In this document: positions 43,901 to 50,943 of the stretch, piece by piece
How positions within the stretch are numbered: position 1 is the stretch's first letter
Layout of the letters: each line of letters opens with the position of its first letter
Assembly: GCA_947396885.1 (NCBI GenBank)
Contig: OX377201.1
Location: 62,284,983-62,348,982, forward strand
DNA length: 64,000 nt
Reading direction: 5' to 3'
From: Heligmosomoides polygyrus polygyrus
Taxonomy: Eukaryota; Nematoda; Chromadorea; Rhabditida; Heligmosomidae
Translations under genes and position numbers: made by a program
The notes under the pieces: generated by a model
Seen by the model: only the letters and a program-made list of their open reading frames with translations
What the model was told of the DNA's origin: nothing
Databases searched by the model: none

Positions 43901-46446
43901 AATTAAGCGAGTTATGATAACTTAAGTGCGGGTATCCACATTCTGCGGCCTCGCAGGAGAGAGAGATCTTACGAAGTAGCCGGCACTTATACGATCATAA
44001 CTCGCTTAATTTTAAGAGGTGTGCAAATGCGGGCAGCACTCGGAAAACTAGAGAAGATGCTCTATCTNNNNNNNNNNNNNNNNNNNNNNNNNNNNNNNNN
44101 NNNNNNNNNNNNNNNNNNNNNNNNNNNNNNNNNNNNNNNNNNNNNNNNNNNNNNNNNNNNNNNNNNNNNNNNNNNNNNNNNNNNNNNNNNNNNNNNNNNN
44201 NNNNNNNNNNNNNNNNNNNNNNNNNNNNNNNNNNNNNNNNNNNNNNNNNNNNNNNNNNNNNNNNNNNGGATCGCAAGGAAATCGCTTAGGAAAGGGTTGA
44301 TTCTAGAATATATATAAAATAAAAATTAAAGTTTTCTTAAGTTACATGTCAGCTTAGAGATCGTTCCCTTCAGGTAGAAAAATCTTTATTTTTGAAAAAA
44401 AAAATTTGGGCATAACCTCATCTGATCACAAGGAAAATCGTTTAGGAAAGGGCGGATTCTAGAATGTATATAAAGTAGAAATTATCGTTTTCTAAAGCTA
44501 CATGCCAGCTTTAGAGATCGTTCCATCTAGGAAAAAGCTTTATTTATGAAAAAAAATTGAGCATGACCTCAACACACCTGATCGCAAGGAAGACCGCATA
44601 GGTAAGACTTGATTTTTTTTGAACAAGTGCTAAATAAAGTCTGTGCTGTTGTGAACTCTAGTTTTAGCTCCAGTGGTAGCCTTGTTCAGGAAGCATTTTG
44701 CTTCTGAAAAATTTCTTCCAGGAAAATCACTCCACCTGATCGGATGAAAGGTTGCTTAGGAGAGGCCCGATTTTTTTCCTGCTACAAACTGAAGCTTAAC
44801 TTTTGGTGAAATCCATACACAGCAATTAATACAACAACTATTTAAATTGTTATTTGATTATTATTAGATTCGAATAGAAATGACATCTTCTTCCGTAGAA
44901 GAAGGGCCGCTCATGGTGTTGCCATCTCGTCGCCATGCCTAAAAAAATCTCATTTAATCGATTTTTTTGCTTCAAAACTTTATTAATTGAATAATAATTA
45001 TTATTTTTATTATTTGCAAGCTACTTCTGACAATGTTTGCGAAAAAACCATCCATCCAAGGATGGTTTTTTCGCAAGCAAGCAATACCACACAGCCAGAG
45101 GGACAGCGAAAGTCGTCGACTGTTCACTGTCTCCAGCCCACGTCGCGCATCCCAATCCTGTCGAACTTTTCAGAGCCCACCTCACATTTTCGGCGTGCCG
45201 CAGGTCGCTCCAGCGCAAAAGTGGGGGGGGGGGGGAGAGAGCTGTACTTCGTGGAGGTTTTCGATCATCTTTTCTGTCGTCAACTATTGACTTTTTTCTT
45301 CACTCTTTGAGTACCAGGTATACAGATAGATTAGTTGTCGTGAACCCGACTCCCTAGTATCGGTCTGATGGTTAGATGGAACTGGATGCTCGAGAATTCT
45401 TCACAATTCGCATTCGATATCACCTCTAATTCGCAAGAGGGATGGTGGATCACTTTTTGACTGCAACTAAATCGGTCCTGGAAAGGCCAATGGAACCAAC
45501 CCGCACCTCATTATTATTTAGCACTGGTCACCCGGAAGCCAAGAAGTGGCGAAATGTACCTGACAGTTCGAAAAAAGGACCTTCAAAGACCTCTGTGAAG
45601 TCTTAATTCGCAGTACCGAGCCCGCTTTCTGATCTACCTTCCGCCTCGCCTCACGCCCGAGGAAACGTGTGATTTCTGCACCGCCTGTTATCGAACAGTC
45701 TGAACTGTTCCAACGTAGGGTGCGTTCAGAACAGCTATCTATCATTGTCCAAGAACAGCGTGACTCTGATCAGGGAATCCCTTGCCCAGCATCCTAGCTC
45801 TGAGCAAGTCTCGGCATCCAACAGGTACGAAAGACGTGCGCTGAGGTGCGATCCCGTCTCCGTTGTGGAAATGAAGCATTAAATGGAAATGAAGCTCGAG
45901 GAGGCTCGAGAACACCTAGCCTTGCAGCGCACGAAACCCTGCAATCTCCCTGTAAATGCTGACGAGCGACATTTCGAGATCTGGCACCCGAATGCCATGC
46001 ATTCAACGCCTGCAGCGCAGGACAATTATCTCGTCGATGGCAACTGCACGGCGAAGCGGAAACAGTCCATTTCCTGCGCCGTTTAACTGTCGAAACGCTT
46101 ATCAATCAGTTGTCGCCCTACTTTGAGCTCGTTCTCAGCAGAAGAGGCCTCCGACGGTAATTACGGGAGTCGCACGCGAATTCATGGGTCAACACCCTAT
46201 TATATGAAGCGGAAAGGCATGAATCACTGACGGTCAACGGGTGCATTTCTGCCAACGAGTGCAAACGAACGGGTACGTCCATTAACACACCCCCAGCCGT
46301 TCGTCGTATCGCCGTCGCGATCACAGAGCACACGACGGGTTCGCCGAGGACTTCAACTAGCTGGCTAACAAGTACTGTGAAGAAAGCGAGAACGAGAACT
46401 CACTTGAGCTGCCGACACAACGTCGTCTTTCCGCTTCCCATGCATC
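19751..46446 (-). CDS. Divergent heterotrimeric G-protein alpha subunit lacking both catalytic residues (six exons found; first and last missing)
   Basis: G-alpha subunits bind GTP/GDP and couple membrane receptors to effectors. Six - strand exons (722 nt) splice in one continuous frame of 240 residues. Order: P-loop GCMGSGKT; helical domain (EFYAHNIQNNV, LSDKVVASLF, YLPTEADVL); switch I (YAPTIGL); switch II (VLELPGHRIFRRRW); beta-4 (SVIVFLIDL); NKxD loop (FILLFNKKDAFE). Spacing matches canonical G-alpha: about 135 residues from P-loop to switch I Thr, and exactly 22 from that Thr to the Gly of switch II. By this spacing the catalytic Arg (R178 in G-alpha-i1) is Tyr, the catalytic Gln (Q204) is His, D200 is Glu and G202 is Pro. 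The Mg-binding Thr and NKKD are kept. Expected from family knowledge: nucleotide binding possible, hydrolysis strongly impaired. Missing: about 40 N-terminal residues (lipidation site) and about 65 C-terminal residues (TCAT motif, receptor tail). Confidence 0.85.
19901..20346. other. Intronic spacer (G-alpha long intron)
   Basis: No gene recognised. The last part (20290-20346) is coding-like and runs into the 217-bp repeat (AASMRMDPETAKAVRMATL), perhaps the end of a transposon protein. Confidence 0.35.
20347..20563 (+). repeat. 217-bp dispersed repeat, copy 2
   Basis: Nearly identical to 18674-18890. The frame entering from upstream ends SGLPTPIDFTYVSAD then TAA. It ends with the GGGGCGAAGCCCC hairpin and CAACCAAACG. 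It could be the 3' end of a larger element whose protein C-terminus is retained. Confidence 0.65.
20564..21660. other. Intronic spacer (G-alpha long intron)
   Basis: No recognised gene. A - strand frame at 21390-21600 contains residues reminiscent of LINE endonuclease text (LGVIALAETWL), but too little for a call. Confidence 0.35.
21661..21737 (-). repeat. GT/CA microsatellite with Helitron-like end
   Basis: ACAC/GCACAC tracts over 21665-21712. Read on the - strand the segment starts TCCTACTATATATGAAGGAG and then GTGTGTGTG, parallel to the Helitron-like start at 17491. Confidence 0.6.
21738..25590. other. Large intronic stretch with unrecognised, coding-like debris
   Basis: Moderate frames exist (for example 22125-22433 +, 23278-23748 -, about 23960-24212 + encoding LKRLKDDAIISGFKRD). 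None could be assigned to a family. AT-rich simple sequence lies at 25200-25340. Degraded retroelements are likely, but this is not shown. Confidence 0.35.
25595..26690 (+). pseudogene. Truncated, frameshifted RTE-type LINE (reverse transcriptase C-terminal half)
   Basis: Fragments in several frames read, in order: AFLDLEKALDRVPREV (RT domain A region), LRQHNVPEELIEWVRMLYSC, HQGSALFPLLF (RT motif B), PYAYDVMLACEDKDD and then LKLNVKKTEYL. It continues KYLGSTIASDG, LRWTAGITRLDRIRND and KRPRGRPKQ. The active-site FADD/YADD box reads YAYD, so the catalytic Asp pair is broken. It ends with ACACCAGAAGAGCGGA, GCGGGACAAACGCTG and a GAA run, the 3' tail shared with other copies here. Lies in the long G-alpha intron. 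Confidence 0.85.
26691..27539. other. Intronic spacer
   Basis: No recognised feature. A 71-codon frame (27212-27427 +) has no known motif. Confidence 0.4.
27540..28828 (+). mobile_element. Full-length mariner transposon, Hsmar1/bandit-like
   Basis: TA duplications at 27540-27541 and 28827-28828 flank 1285 bp. The left end TTAGGTTGTAACCGAACTAG and right end (inverted) TTAGGTTGTAACGAAATAAA both lead to ATGGCAC, giving terminal repeats of about 27 bp. It carries one uninterrupted transposase gene in the same orientation. Hookworm bandit is a known mariner close to human Hsmar1, and this copy has the same general character. Confidence 0.93.
27730..28749 (+). CDS. Mariner transposase, intact, D,D34D
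   Basis: 339 codons from ATG 27730, the normal mariner length. N-terminal helix-turn-helix region (residues about 1-110) with FRNGDESLEDHEGRGR and the second HTH near REIAKVLGVSRNTAARHLK. Linker WVPHELSEEQRNRRYEI. Catalytic domain: first Asp in IVTYDEKWI, second in LLHDNARPHV, third in PDLSPTDYHFF, with exactly 34 residues between the second and third. No stop or frameshift. Similarity to the SETMAR/Hsmar1 transposase is obvious over the whole length (ATGIKMLVSRWQRCV near the end). Untranslated flanks to the TIRs are 188 and 77 bp. Potentially functional. Confidence 0.93.
   Translation: MDKRVIRGIYLYEFQLGTTAKEADEKINAAFGQGCSTIRTAYRWYQKFRNGDESLEDHEGRGRHSDVDEDKLRDVVEEDPHKGTREIAKVLGVSRNTAARHLKEIGKTKKLERWVPHELSEEQRNRRYEISSALLLRNETNPFLDRIVTYDEKWIMYDNRRRSAQRVDSDESPKVFAKPELHQKKVMVTVWWCSLGIVHHSFLPPGESITAEKYCIEIEEMMKKLKDIRPALVNRRRVLLLHDNARPHVARMTLQKLNELSIETLPHPPFSPDLSPTDYHFFKHVGDFLVAKIFKYQQDAESALEDFVNSRTSDFYATGIKMLVSRWQRCVESEGFYFD
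28829..29030. other. Intronic spacer after mariner
   Basis: No recognised feature. Confidence 0.4.
29031..29110 (-). repeat. LINE-like 3' end (copy 1)
   Basis: On the - strand AGTGCCCGTCTTTTTGACGT is followed by an AATAAATGAATAAATAG tail. The same arrangement, GCGCGTCCTTGAGACGT plus TAAATAAATAAA, occurs at 57473-57545. A small hairpin followed by a TAAA-type tandem tail is typical of CR1/L2-like LINE 3' ends. Confidence 0.4.
29636..29840 (+). repeat. Degenerate short repeats of the ATCCGAATCATCCA type
   Basis: CGGAATCATTCAAAAATCC, CCGAACCATCCAAAAATCC and CCGAATCATCCAGTTATC recur at irregular 30-60 bp spacing. A related cluster (ATCCGATTCGGATATCCCG) lies at 60785-60860. Confidence 0.5.
29941..29964. 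repeat. Perfect 10-bp stem, AGCG-loop hairpin
   Basis: GTTCTGCGGA, AGCG, TCCGCAGAAC. Isolated in a GC-rich stretch (29880-30170) with no gene recognised. Confidence 0.7.
30597..32250. mobile_element. GC-rich foldback element with about 230-bp inverted repeats
   Basis: 30650-30840 (GTTAGGCCGCTCCCTGGGTT onward, through TAGTGACGTCATACGCG) is the reverse complement of about 32040-32215 with few differences. The outermost parts (30600-30650 / 32205-32250) are more diverged but still share CCTAACG. About 1.2 kb between the arms has only a 112-codon frame (31717-32055) with no motif. Exact ends and target duplication are uncertain. Confidence 0.65.
32224..32838. mobile_element. Second, related foldback element sharing an end with the first
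   Basis: TTACGTTAGGTGTCTCCC at 32229-32246 is inverted at about 32814-32831 (GGGAGACACCTAACGTA). The right arm (GCTACCGTAATCGGGG, then CGCGCTACCGTAGCTCAGGG) is homologous to the right arm of the 30597 element, so the two elements are tandem relatives or one is a chimera. Confidence 0.5.
33041..33409 (+). repeat. 5' LTR
   Basis: Starts TGTAAT and ends ATTACA (inverted 6-mers). Contains a TATA-box-like GGATATAAAAGCACC (33127-33141), a C-rich tract, and AATAAA motifs near 33317 and 33382 that could specify polyadenylation. By eye it is base-for-base identical to the 3' LTR. Confidence 0.93.
34730..35098 (+). repeat. 3' LTR
   Basis: Same length and, as far as I can compare, same sequence as the 5' LTR, including the length of the poly-C run. 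This implies recent insertion or gene conversion. Confidence 0.93.
35103..35539. other. Intronic spacer
   Basis: No recognised feature. Confidence 0.35.
35540..36160 (+). pseudogene. Penelope-like retroelement remnant with GIY-YIG endonuclease
   Basis: After frameshifted upstream text, CVVCPYGRTGDCAQNGVIYQ, LEFSTCGNV, then YIGETGRVLATRVKEHL, RRKAHFGADFNVKC and RKALEAF followed (after a TAG) by IRKRNPSMNSRSEC match the C-terminal GIY-YIG nuclease of Penelope-like elements. The GVIY and YIG pair, catalytic Arg and the downstream Glu (ALEAF) are recognisable. At least one frameshift between GNV and YIG and one in-frame stop disable it. The reverse transcriptase half was not found nearby. Ends at TGA 36158-36160. 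Confidence 0.75.
36161..38055. other. Intronic stretch with unrecognised frames
   Basis: Several 70-115 codon frames on both strands (for example 37228-37572 + and 36566-36802 +) without assignable motifs. A splice-bounded - strand frame at 36307-36508 was considered as a G-alpha exon and rejected. Confidence 0.35.
38056..38218. mobile_element. MITE family B, copy 1
   Basis: About 163 bp with inverted ends GGTCGGATTCATCAAC and (inverted) GGGGCCGGATTCATCAAC. The interior is CTCTTATCTTATCTC-rich with no coding. Same ends as the copies at 48963 and 51797. Confidence 0.65.
38219..38684. other. Intron start below the switch II exon, with ATTCGAATA palindromes
   Basis: 38447-38640 is dense in TTCGAATAAATATTCGAA-type palindromes (at least two such 18-mers plus ATTCGATTA variants). 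No gene is recognised. Confidence 0.5.
38685..38805 (-). CDS. G-alpha exon with switch II
   Basis: 121 nt, acceptor CGTTTCAG, donor ACG|GTGGGT. VLELPGHRIFRRRW replaces the canonical DVGGQRSERKKW: Asp to Glu, GGQ to PGH. SVIVFLIDLCEL is beta-4. Phase 2 in, phase 0 out. Confidence 0.85.
38862..38990 (-). CDS. G-alpha exon with switch I
   Basis: 129 nt, acceptor GATTGCAG, donor GA|GTGAGC. FVQHTNRMIADGYLPTEADV is followed by LYSYAPTIGL. YLPTEADVL is the YVPTEQDVL box and the Thr in APTIG is the Mg ligand. The catalytic Arg three residues earlier is Tyr. Confidence 0.85.
39253..39401 (-). CDS. G-alpha exon, middle of helical domain
   Basis: 149 nt, acceptor CTTTCAG, donor TA|GTGGGT. DDFAVLYDFKHREKLSDKV aligns with the RADDARQL...TAELAGVIKRLW region of G-alpha. 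Phase 0 in, phase 2 out. An in-frame TAG spans the donor, so the unspliced frame ends exactly here. Confidence 0.78.
39402..40348. other. Intronic spacer
   Basis: No recognised feature between two G-alpha exons apart from intron sequence. Confidence 0.4.
40349..41407. mobile_element. Tc1/mariner-type element with about 180-bp terminal inverted repeats
   Basis: TA at 40349-40350 and 41406-41407 enclose 1055 bp beginning CAGAGTGTCTCAGAAAAAGT and ending (inverted) CAGGGTGTCTCAAAAAATGT. The inverted similarity continues through the ATCACCTTTCAAGCA and ACAATCAATCGAGTG blocks, roughly 180 bp. A third, same-sense degenerate copy of the right repeat lies inside at about 40858-41000. A 69-codon - strand frame (MPGSRLSFEEKKLILKCYWK at 40590-40650) may be the start of a lost transposase. 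Located in a G-alpha intron. Confidence 0.75.
41408..41999. other. Intronic spacer with an unrecognised 111-codon frame
   Basis: The frame 41632-41967 (+) is moderately GC-rich but has no known motif. Confidence 0.35.
42000..42075 (+). repeat. SINE-like copy g (5' part)
   Basis: GCCGACTGTCGCGTGCAGAG and GGTTCTTGGTTCGGGTC (B-box-like), then GTCAACCAAGCC, match the family head. Preceded by a GAAGAAGAGG run. Confidence 0.5.
42286..42415 (-). CDS. G-alpha exon, helical domain helix A region
   Basis: 130 nt, acceptor ATGTTTCAG, donor CAG|GTGAGT. PVLEFYAHNIQNNV followed by WKALRTV matches the canonical PVVYSNTIQS...AIIRAM segment. Phase 2 in, phase 0 out; both junctions agree with neighbours. The surrounding 157-codon frame is otherwise intron. 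Confidence 0.78.
42602..45001. mobile_element. 2.4-kb foldback element with kilobase-scale inverted arms
   Basis: The left arm (about 42602-43919) and right arm (about 43995-45001) are inverted copies. Matching blocks in order are CAATTAATAAAGTT, GGCAACACC, AGCAAAATGCTTCCT, ACAACAGCACAGA, TCAAGTCTTACCTATGC, CGATCAGGTGA and GTGCTGCCCGCATTTGCACA. Each arm contains tandem units with GCGATCAGGTGARGTCATGC plus CAAAAATAAAG. The 200-N gap falls in the right arm. No transposase. Boundaries are approximate and no target duplication was confirmed. It lies in the intron between the P-loop and helix A exons of G-alpha. Confidence 0.75.
44068..44267. other. Assembly gap (200 N)
   Basis: 200 unknown bases inside the right arm of the foldback element. 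Comparison with the left arm suggests the missing text is homologous to about 43600-43850, but the real length is unknown. Confidence 0.99.
45037..45076. repeat. Perfect 17-bp stem hairpin
   Basis: TTGCGAAAAAACCATCC pairs with its exact reverse complement at 45060-45076 around ATCCAA. It lies just outside the foldback element. Confidence 0.85.
45077..46403. other. Intronic sequence with unrecognised frames
   Basis: The stretch 45500-46100 is GC-richer and has frames of 67-103 codons without known motifs. The donor of the P-loop exon is at 46402-46403. Confidence 0.4.
46404..46446 (-). CDS. G-alpha exon with P-loop
   Basis: 43 nt between acceptor CGTTTCAG and donor AA|GTGAGT. Encodes (G)CMGSGKTTLCRQL, a Walker A motif at the G-alpha P-loop position. 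The Glu of GAGESGKS is Gly here. Phase 1 in, phase 2 out. The preceding 5' exon, ending in one G, is not located. Confidence 0.75.
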
Positions 46447-47974
46447 CTGAAACGAAAAAGGTGAGCAAGGCTCGGAATTTTCGCCGCTACGTGCCTTTGG
46501 ATGTTGGAACCTGACTACTGCTTTAGTTGTTTTTCTTTTCTCACAGTTTCCTAAGCACCACGCATTGTTAAAATTTCAACGGAAATTAAGAAGATTTTAA
46601 GAACAATCGAAATTTAGTGGTAAGAATATACAGCACGAGATTCGCGTTTTTCACCTTTCGCCTGGTGAAAACAAGGTCTAGAATAGGGTAGAGAATTTGC
46701 CAAACGGAACAACGTCGACGGTTTTGCTTTTATTTCCGTTCTCTTCTTTTTTCTTTCTTTTTGGATCGGCACGCCAATATAACAGCTTGGCCGAGCTACT
46801 TCCGCAAGCAATTATTTAATATCAACAACCCAAAAGCATTATGCAAAATATGGTTCAACATTACATTCTTGAAGACTCGACCTGATCCACAGTAGCACCG
46901 TCACCAGCATCTGGTAAGTGGGAAGGCTACAATATTGCTACACGTAGGCTTGCATGTCTGATCTTTAGGAGGAGTGAGGAGGAGTGAGGGACACTGCACT
47001 CAGTTCTTTGGAATACGGGTGTTATATTGGATGTGCACTATTTTGCAAATTCTACACTGAGCTAGCCTACGAGAGGACCTTTCTTCGTAATGTCCTAGTT
47101 GGGGCAAGCCACCGTTTTCGTCTTTGCATTGCCTTTCTAACCGTGTCGCTCCGACTAGAATGGATCCTGCGTGTCTAAAGCGAATAGAATCTGTTACGTT
47201 CAAGACGGCACGTAGAACACGACGCAAAACCTTTCTCATATCACTCAAGATCTTCACTAGTCCTTTCATATGGATATAAAGAGTTGGAATTATAGGCAGT
47301 ATCCAGTGACAATCTTGCCTAATCTTATGAATACCAAATCTATATTGCACCCGTTATCACCACTAGGCAAGCTTATCAGTGGGGAAGATTTATCCAATAC
47401 GGTCCATTCATGAGCGGTGCTTCATACATGTAGGGTCGTCAAGCATCCAATTCCACACATCACTTATTTGTTTTTGATCTCAATCGAAGCAGCAACAACA
47501 GTAAACAACTATAGGCATAAGCCCTACGCTGCTGGTCAAAGCAAATGGTGTTGAACACACCCAAATTTAAAGACTGGAACGTACATTATAGCTGGAGAAC
47601 TTCAATAATATGCTCTGAGTACTTTGTATCTTTGTAACATGCAGTGATAGACGATAGCCTTCCTTTCCTTTTTTAAGCGAAAAATTTACTATGGTGGCTA
47701 ATTTTTGTAGGAGTAAAGTAGGTTTTATGAAGGTTTTATGACTTTCGTTCAAAGTATGTACACATGTCGCAGCACACACAAAAATTCGAGACTGATAAGT
47801 GTCTAAAGTTCAACTATTCTTGGATAACAACCACCAACTGAATGACGTAATGGGTAAAAAGATGGCTACAAAACAGCTTCGATTTGAGTCAAGGTGCACA
47901 CCAGAGGATGAACCGTTCAATGAATTTTTCCGCATGAAATTACTACGCTGATAAGCTGTTCATGAATGAGGAAC
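46447..47974. other. Sequence upstream of the G-alpha P-loop exon
   Basis: Expected to contain or lead to the first G-alpha exon, which I could not identify. A 116-codon - strand frame (47000-47350) has no motif. Confidence 0.35.
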
Positions 47975-48315
47975 TTAAAGCCTCCGCACACTTCTGCGGC
48001 AACGCGGCAGCCCTATCAATATCTATCGGTATCCATAAGTATAGGGTAGAGACCCAGCGCTAGCAAGCCAGCAGCTGATGTGCCGTCAACGCGGCTGTGG
48101 CAGTAATTATTCAAGGCATTATTGCCGCTGCAGCCGCTTCGCCATGGAAACTGATAGTGATGTGATGATGATAATGGTAATGAAACCGCGTTGGATATGA
48201 AGTAGGGTGACAAAGCTGAGGATGAGCGCCTCCTACGCGGCGGTTTTGCCGCTCACGAGGCAGTTTTGCTGCCTGCCGGGTGCCGCGTTGCCGCAAAAGC
48301 CTGCGGAGACCTTTA
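47975..48315. mobile_element. MITE family A, copy 3
   Basis: A 335-bp element (47978-48312) between TTA at 47975-47977 and 48313-48315. Ends are AAGCCTCCGCACACTTCTGC and (inverted) AGGTCTCCGCAGGCTTTTGC, both continuing GGCAACGCGGC. No coding. Confidence 0.75.
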
Positions 48316-48962
48316 CCCTCTTCCCACTACCTTCACTGGGTAGACTTTTTCATCTGTTACCTTACAGTCATGAATCCGGCCTCAGAAGGGAAAGTAAGTC
48401 GTAGATGACAAGCAGTGTGTTTTGTCCGGGTTTCGAGGTTGTTACAGTAGGCGCTTTTCTACGCGGTCTACATAGAGTTTCGACGCCCATGCCTTCTTAG
48501 AGGCCTAGGCGTGGTGCAAGTACGTATCAGAAGTGCGCTCTACCCCGCCAAGCGTCGAAAGTGTCGGAAATGTCTAGAACCTGCTAACTCTGGAAGATAG
48601 GTCTCAAAATTTCAATTTCAACATCCGCAGTGCTTTTTCCGCCCTTTTGTCCGTTTCTTGTCATTGTTCACAGAGAAGCAAAACACATGAAAAATGGTAA
48701 TTGGAAGAATAAAAGGTCGTTATTTACATGCAGGCTATAGCCCACAAGTCTCACACCTGTAGAGGAAGTTCGAGGCCTGGGCTTTTAGATCGCGCGGAAT
48801 CTTGTCTTCAACAACTACTATCGAACGCTCTCGAAGACAGTACAGCTACAGTTGCACCTGCACTCTGTTCAGGGATCCGAAGATACAGAATCGTGAGGTC
48901 TATTTACGTAGAGGGACGGAGATGCTGCGTAGACGAAGTTTGGGTTACGGTATGTCGTATTT
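48316..48962. other. Spacer with no recognised feature
   Basis: Includes a TCATGAATCCGGCCTCAG motif at 48368-48385, a possible solo end of MITE family B. Otherwise nothing recognised. Confidence 0.4.
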
Positions 48963-49083
48963 GGGGTCAGATTCATCAATGTGTAACACTTCACCATATC
49001 GCTTGTTGATAAGTCGCGTTATCAGGAATCTCGACTGTATTTTCTCCGTTAGATTGCTGCAAGTCGTTGATGAATCCGGACCC
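48963..49083. mobile_element. MITE family B, copy 2
   Basis: 121 bp bounded by GGGGTCAGATTCATCAA and (inverted) GGGTCCGGATTCATCAACG. Confidence 0.65.
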
Positions 49084-49383
49084 TGGTGAAAATCCCTATT
49101 TTGAATGTCTAGTGTACAGGTGAAAATAAACAGCATAAATATTAACCACTGACCATTATGCAGAAAATCGAGTTTTTCTGTCCGATCTTCTTCATGATCA
49201 GGTTCACTTCTGTGTTCGTTGTCGGAAGAACAACAACGCAAGAATAGAGCCCTCAGACCACATAGAAGGTGCTTCTTCTAGAAGCTGCCTTCCGGATAAA
49301 GCAGTATTCCTTTCATCAACTGTCACCGCAGCATTGGTTTTCGAAGCTCTGACAATTCTCGGCCTTATGGCTGTTTAAGTGCG
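49084..49383. other. Spacer with no recognised feature
   Basis: No gene or repeat recognised. Confidence 0.4.
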
Positions 49384-49607
49384 AAAATGCTGCGCTGGAC
49401 GGCTGGAGTCACCCGCATGGACCGCATCAGAAATGATGCTATTCGGCAGAAGTTCGGTGTCGTGCCGATGGCGGACAGGATGCGCGAAGCTCGCTTGCGA
49501 TGGTACGACCACGTTCGGCGCGGAAAAGAAGACAGCGGCCTAGAGGGTGTCCGTATGGACTTGAAGGTTGCTGGTGTCCACACTGATCTAGCGGCGCATG
49601 ACACCAG
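49384..49607 (+). pseudogene. RTE-type LINE C-terminal fragment, left part
   Basis: KMLRWTAGVTRMDRIRND, then AIRQKFGVVPMADRMREAR and LRWYDHVRRGKEDS, match the fragment at 26345-26490 almost residue for residue. It breaks at ACACCAG where a foreign element begins, and the tail resumes at 50944. Confidence 0.85.
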
Positions 49608-50943
49608 GGGCCGTATGCTGTTCTCTCCCCAACCGTCCCCGGCCGGGTATGAGGCGGTCTCCGCCCACCTCCCCGGTATGCACATCTCTCCCCGAGCACT
49701 CTCGGGGACGGGTGACGTCATCAAAATCCGGGGACGGCATCCCCCTAGAAAATTGCTCGGGAAGAGGCAGAGATGCATTGGAAATGCGACGCTGGAGCGG
49801 GAGACTAGCATCGGGATCAGCTGCTGCGGCGCGTCTCCTCGGTTGCGAATATTTACTACGACAGTCGCTTTCCTACATTGAGTTGAACACTATTCGATGA
49901 AGAGAGCACTTCAGTGCACCCGTAACGGTGTGGAACATCTAATTGGACACAATACAGGTTTTCGTAGTTAGTTCGCGATTGGTATACAACTTCCGGAAAT
50001 CAAAGGAAACGTGATAGTAGGCTGAACTTTTTAGGGCACTGCATCGGGTTGACTATTATTTTTTTCAGTGAAGAGGAAGCGAGCCACTAAAATAAATATA
50101 GGTGAAACTCCCATTTCACGCGAACAGTTTCAATCTCTTAGAAATTAGAAAAAGATAAGCTGGTAGTAAAATGGAGAATTTTCCCACAAATAGCCTTTTT
50201 GTTCATGCAAAACTGTGCTGAAATTTTGAACAAATTGATATTGTGTTCGTTTCACTTGAATGATTATCTGCATGTGTAAAAAAATTGTGGCCTCTGTCAA
50301 ATGCCAAATTAGCACTCAAAAAGGTTCAAGAATTTTTTTCAGCTCGTGCTGTTAAAGCTTGGAATGAACTTATTTTGTACCATCTCTCAATTCTTTGGGA
50401 AAGGCATTCAACTACAAATCAGAAAACTTTCCTAAACAGGCAGGACATTTGAGAAATTAACTACAAATTTGATAAAAAAGGGTACGGGATATTTGGATGA
50501 AACATATAATGCCTTCTCAGTGGGAAAACTAACTCGCTTTGAAAAAAGAGCACTTTCCACTTCACGCAATTCGTGAAGAAGCTCGAAACTTTTGTGTTCA
50601 ACTGATTTTGTACCACTTTGGGTTCAACAAATTAGATGTGTTCTACACAATGTGCCCCCCCCCCCTCTGTGAAAATACATCTCTCTAAACACTGCATGGC
50701 TAATGCTGTGGTGCAGAATACTCAATTCATCCACTAGCTATGAGGAGCTCACAGCCGTGATAGTGGTACTCCAGTCGGAATCCCCTGCTTCTCTACCCTA
50801 CTCTGCCATCTCTGCCATCCCCGGGGGACGCCCCGGAGATGTGCATAAGGTGGTATGGGGAGCGTAGAAACTCGGGGATGGTACCCGGCTTTTTCGCGCC
50901 GGGTACCGTCCCCGAGATGGGCGAGAATAGCATACGGCCCCAG
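49605..50943. mobile_element. 1333-bp inverted-repeat element nested in the RTE fragment
   Basis: Inserted between CAG duplications (49605-49607, 50941-50943). Ends are GGGCCGTATGCTGTTCTC and (inverted) GGGCCGTATGCTATTCTCG, followed by about 100 bp of looser inverted similarity rich in CCCCGG (CGTCCCCG, GTGCACATCTC blocks). The middle (49900-50700) is AT-rich and lacks coding. The RTE text on the two sides is continuous when one CAG is removed. The superfamily is not recognised. Confidence 0.8.
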
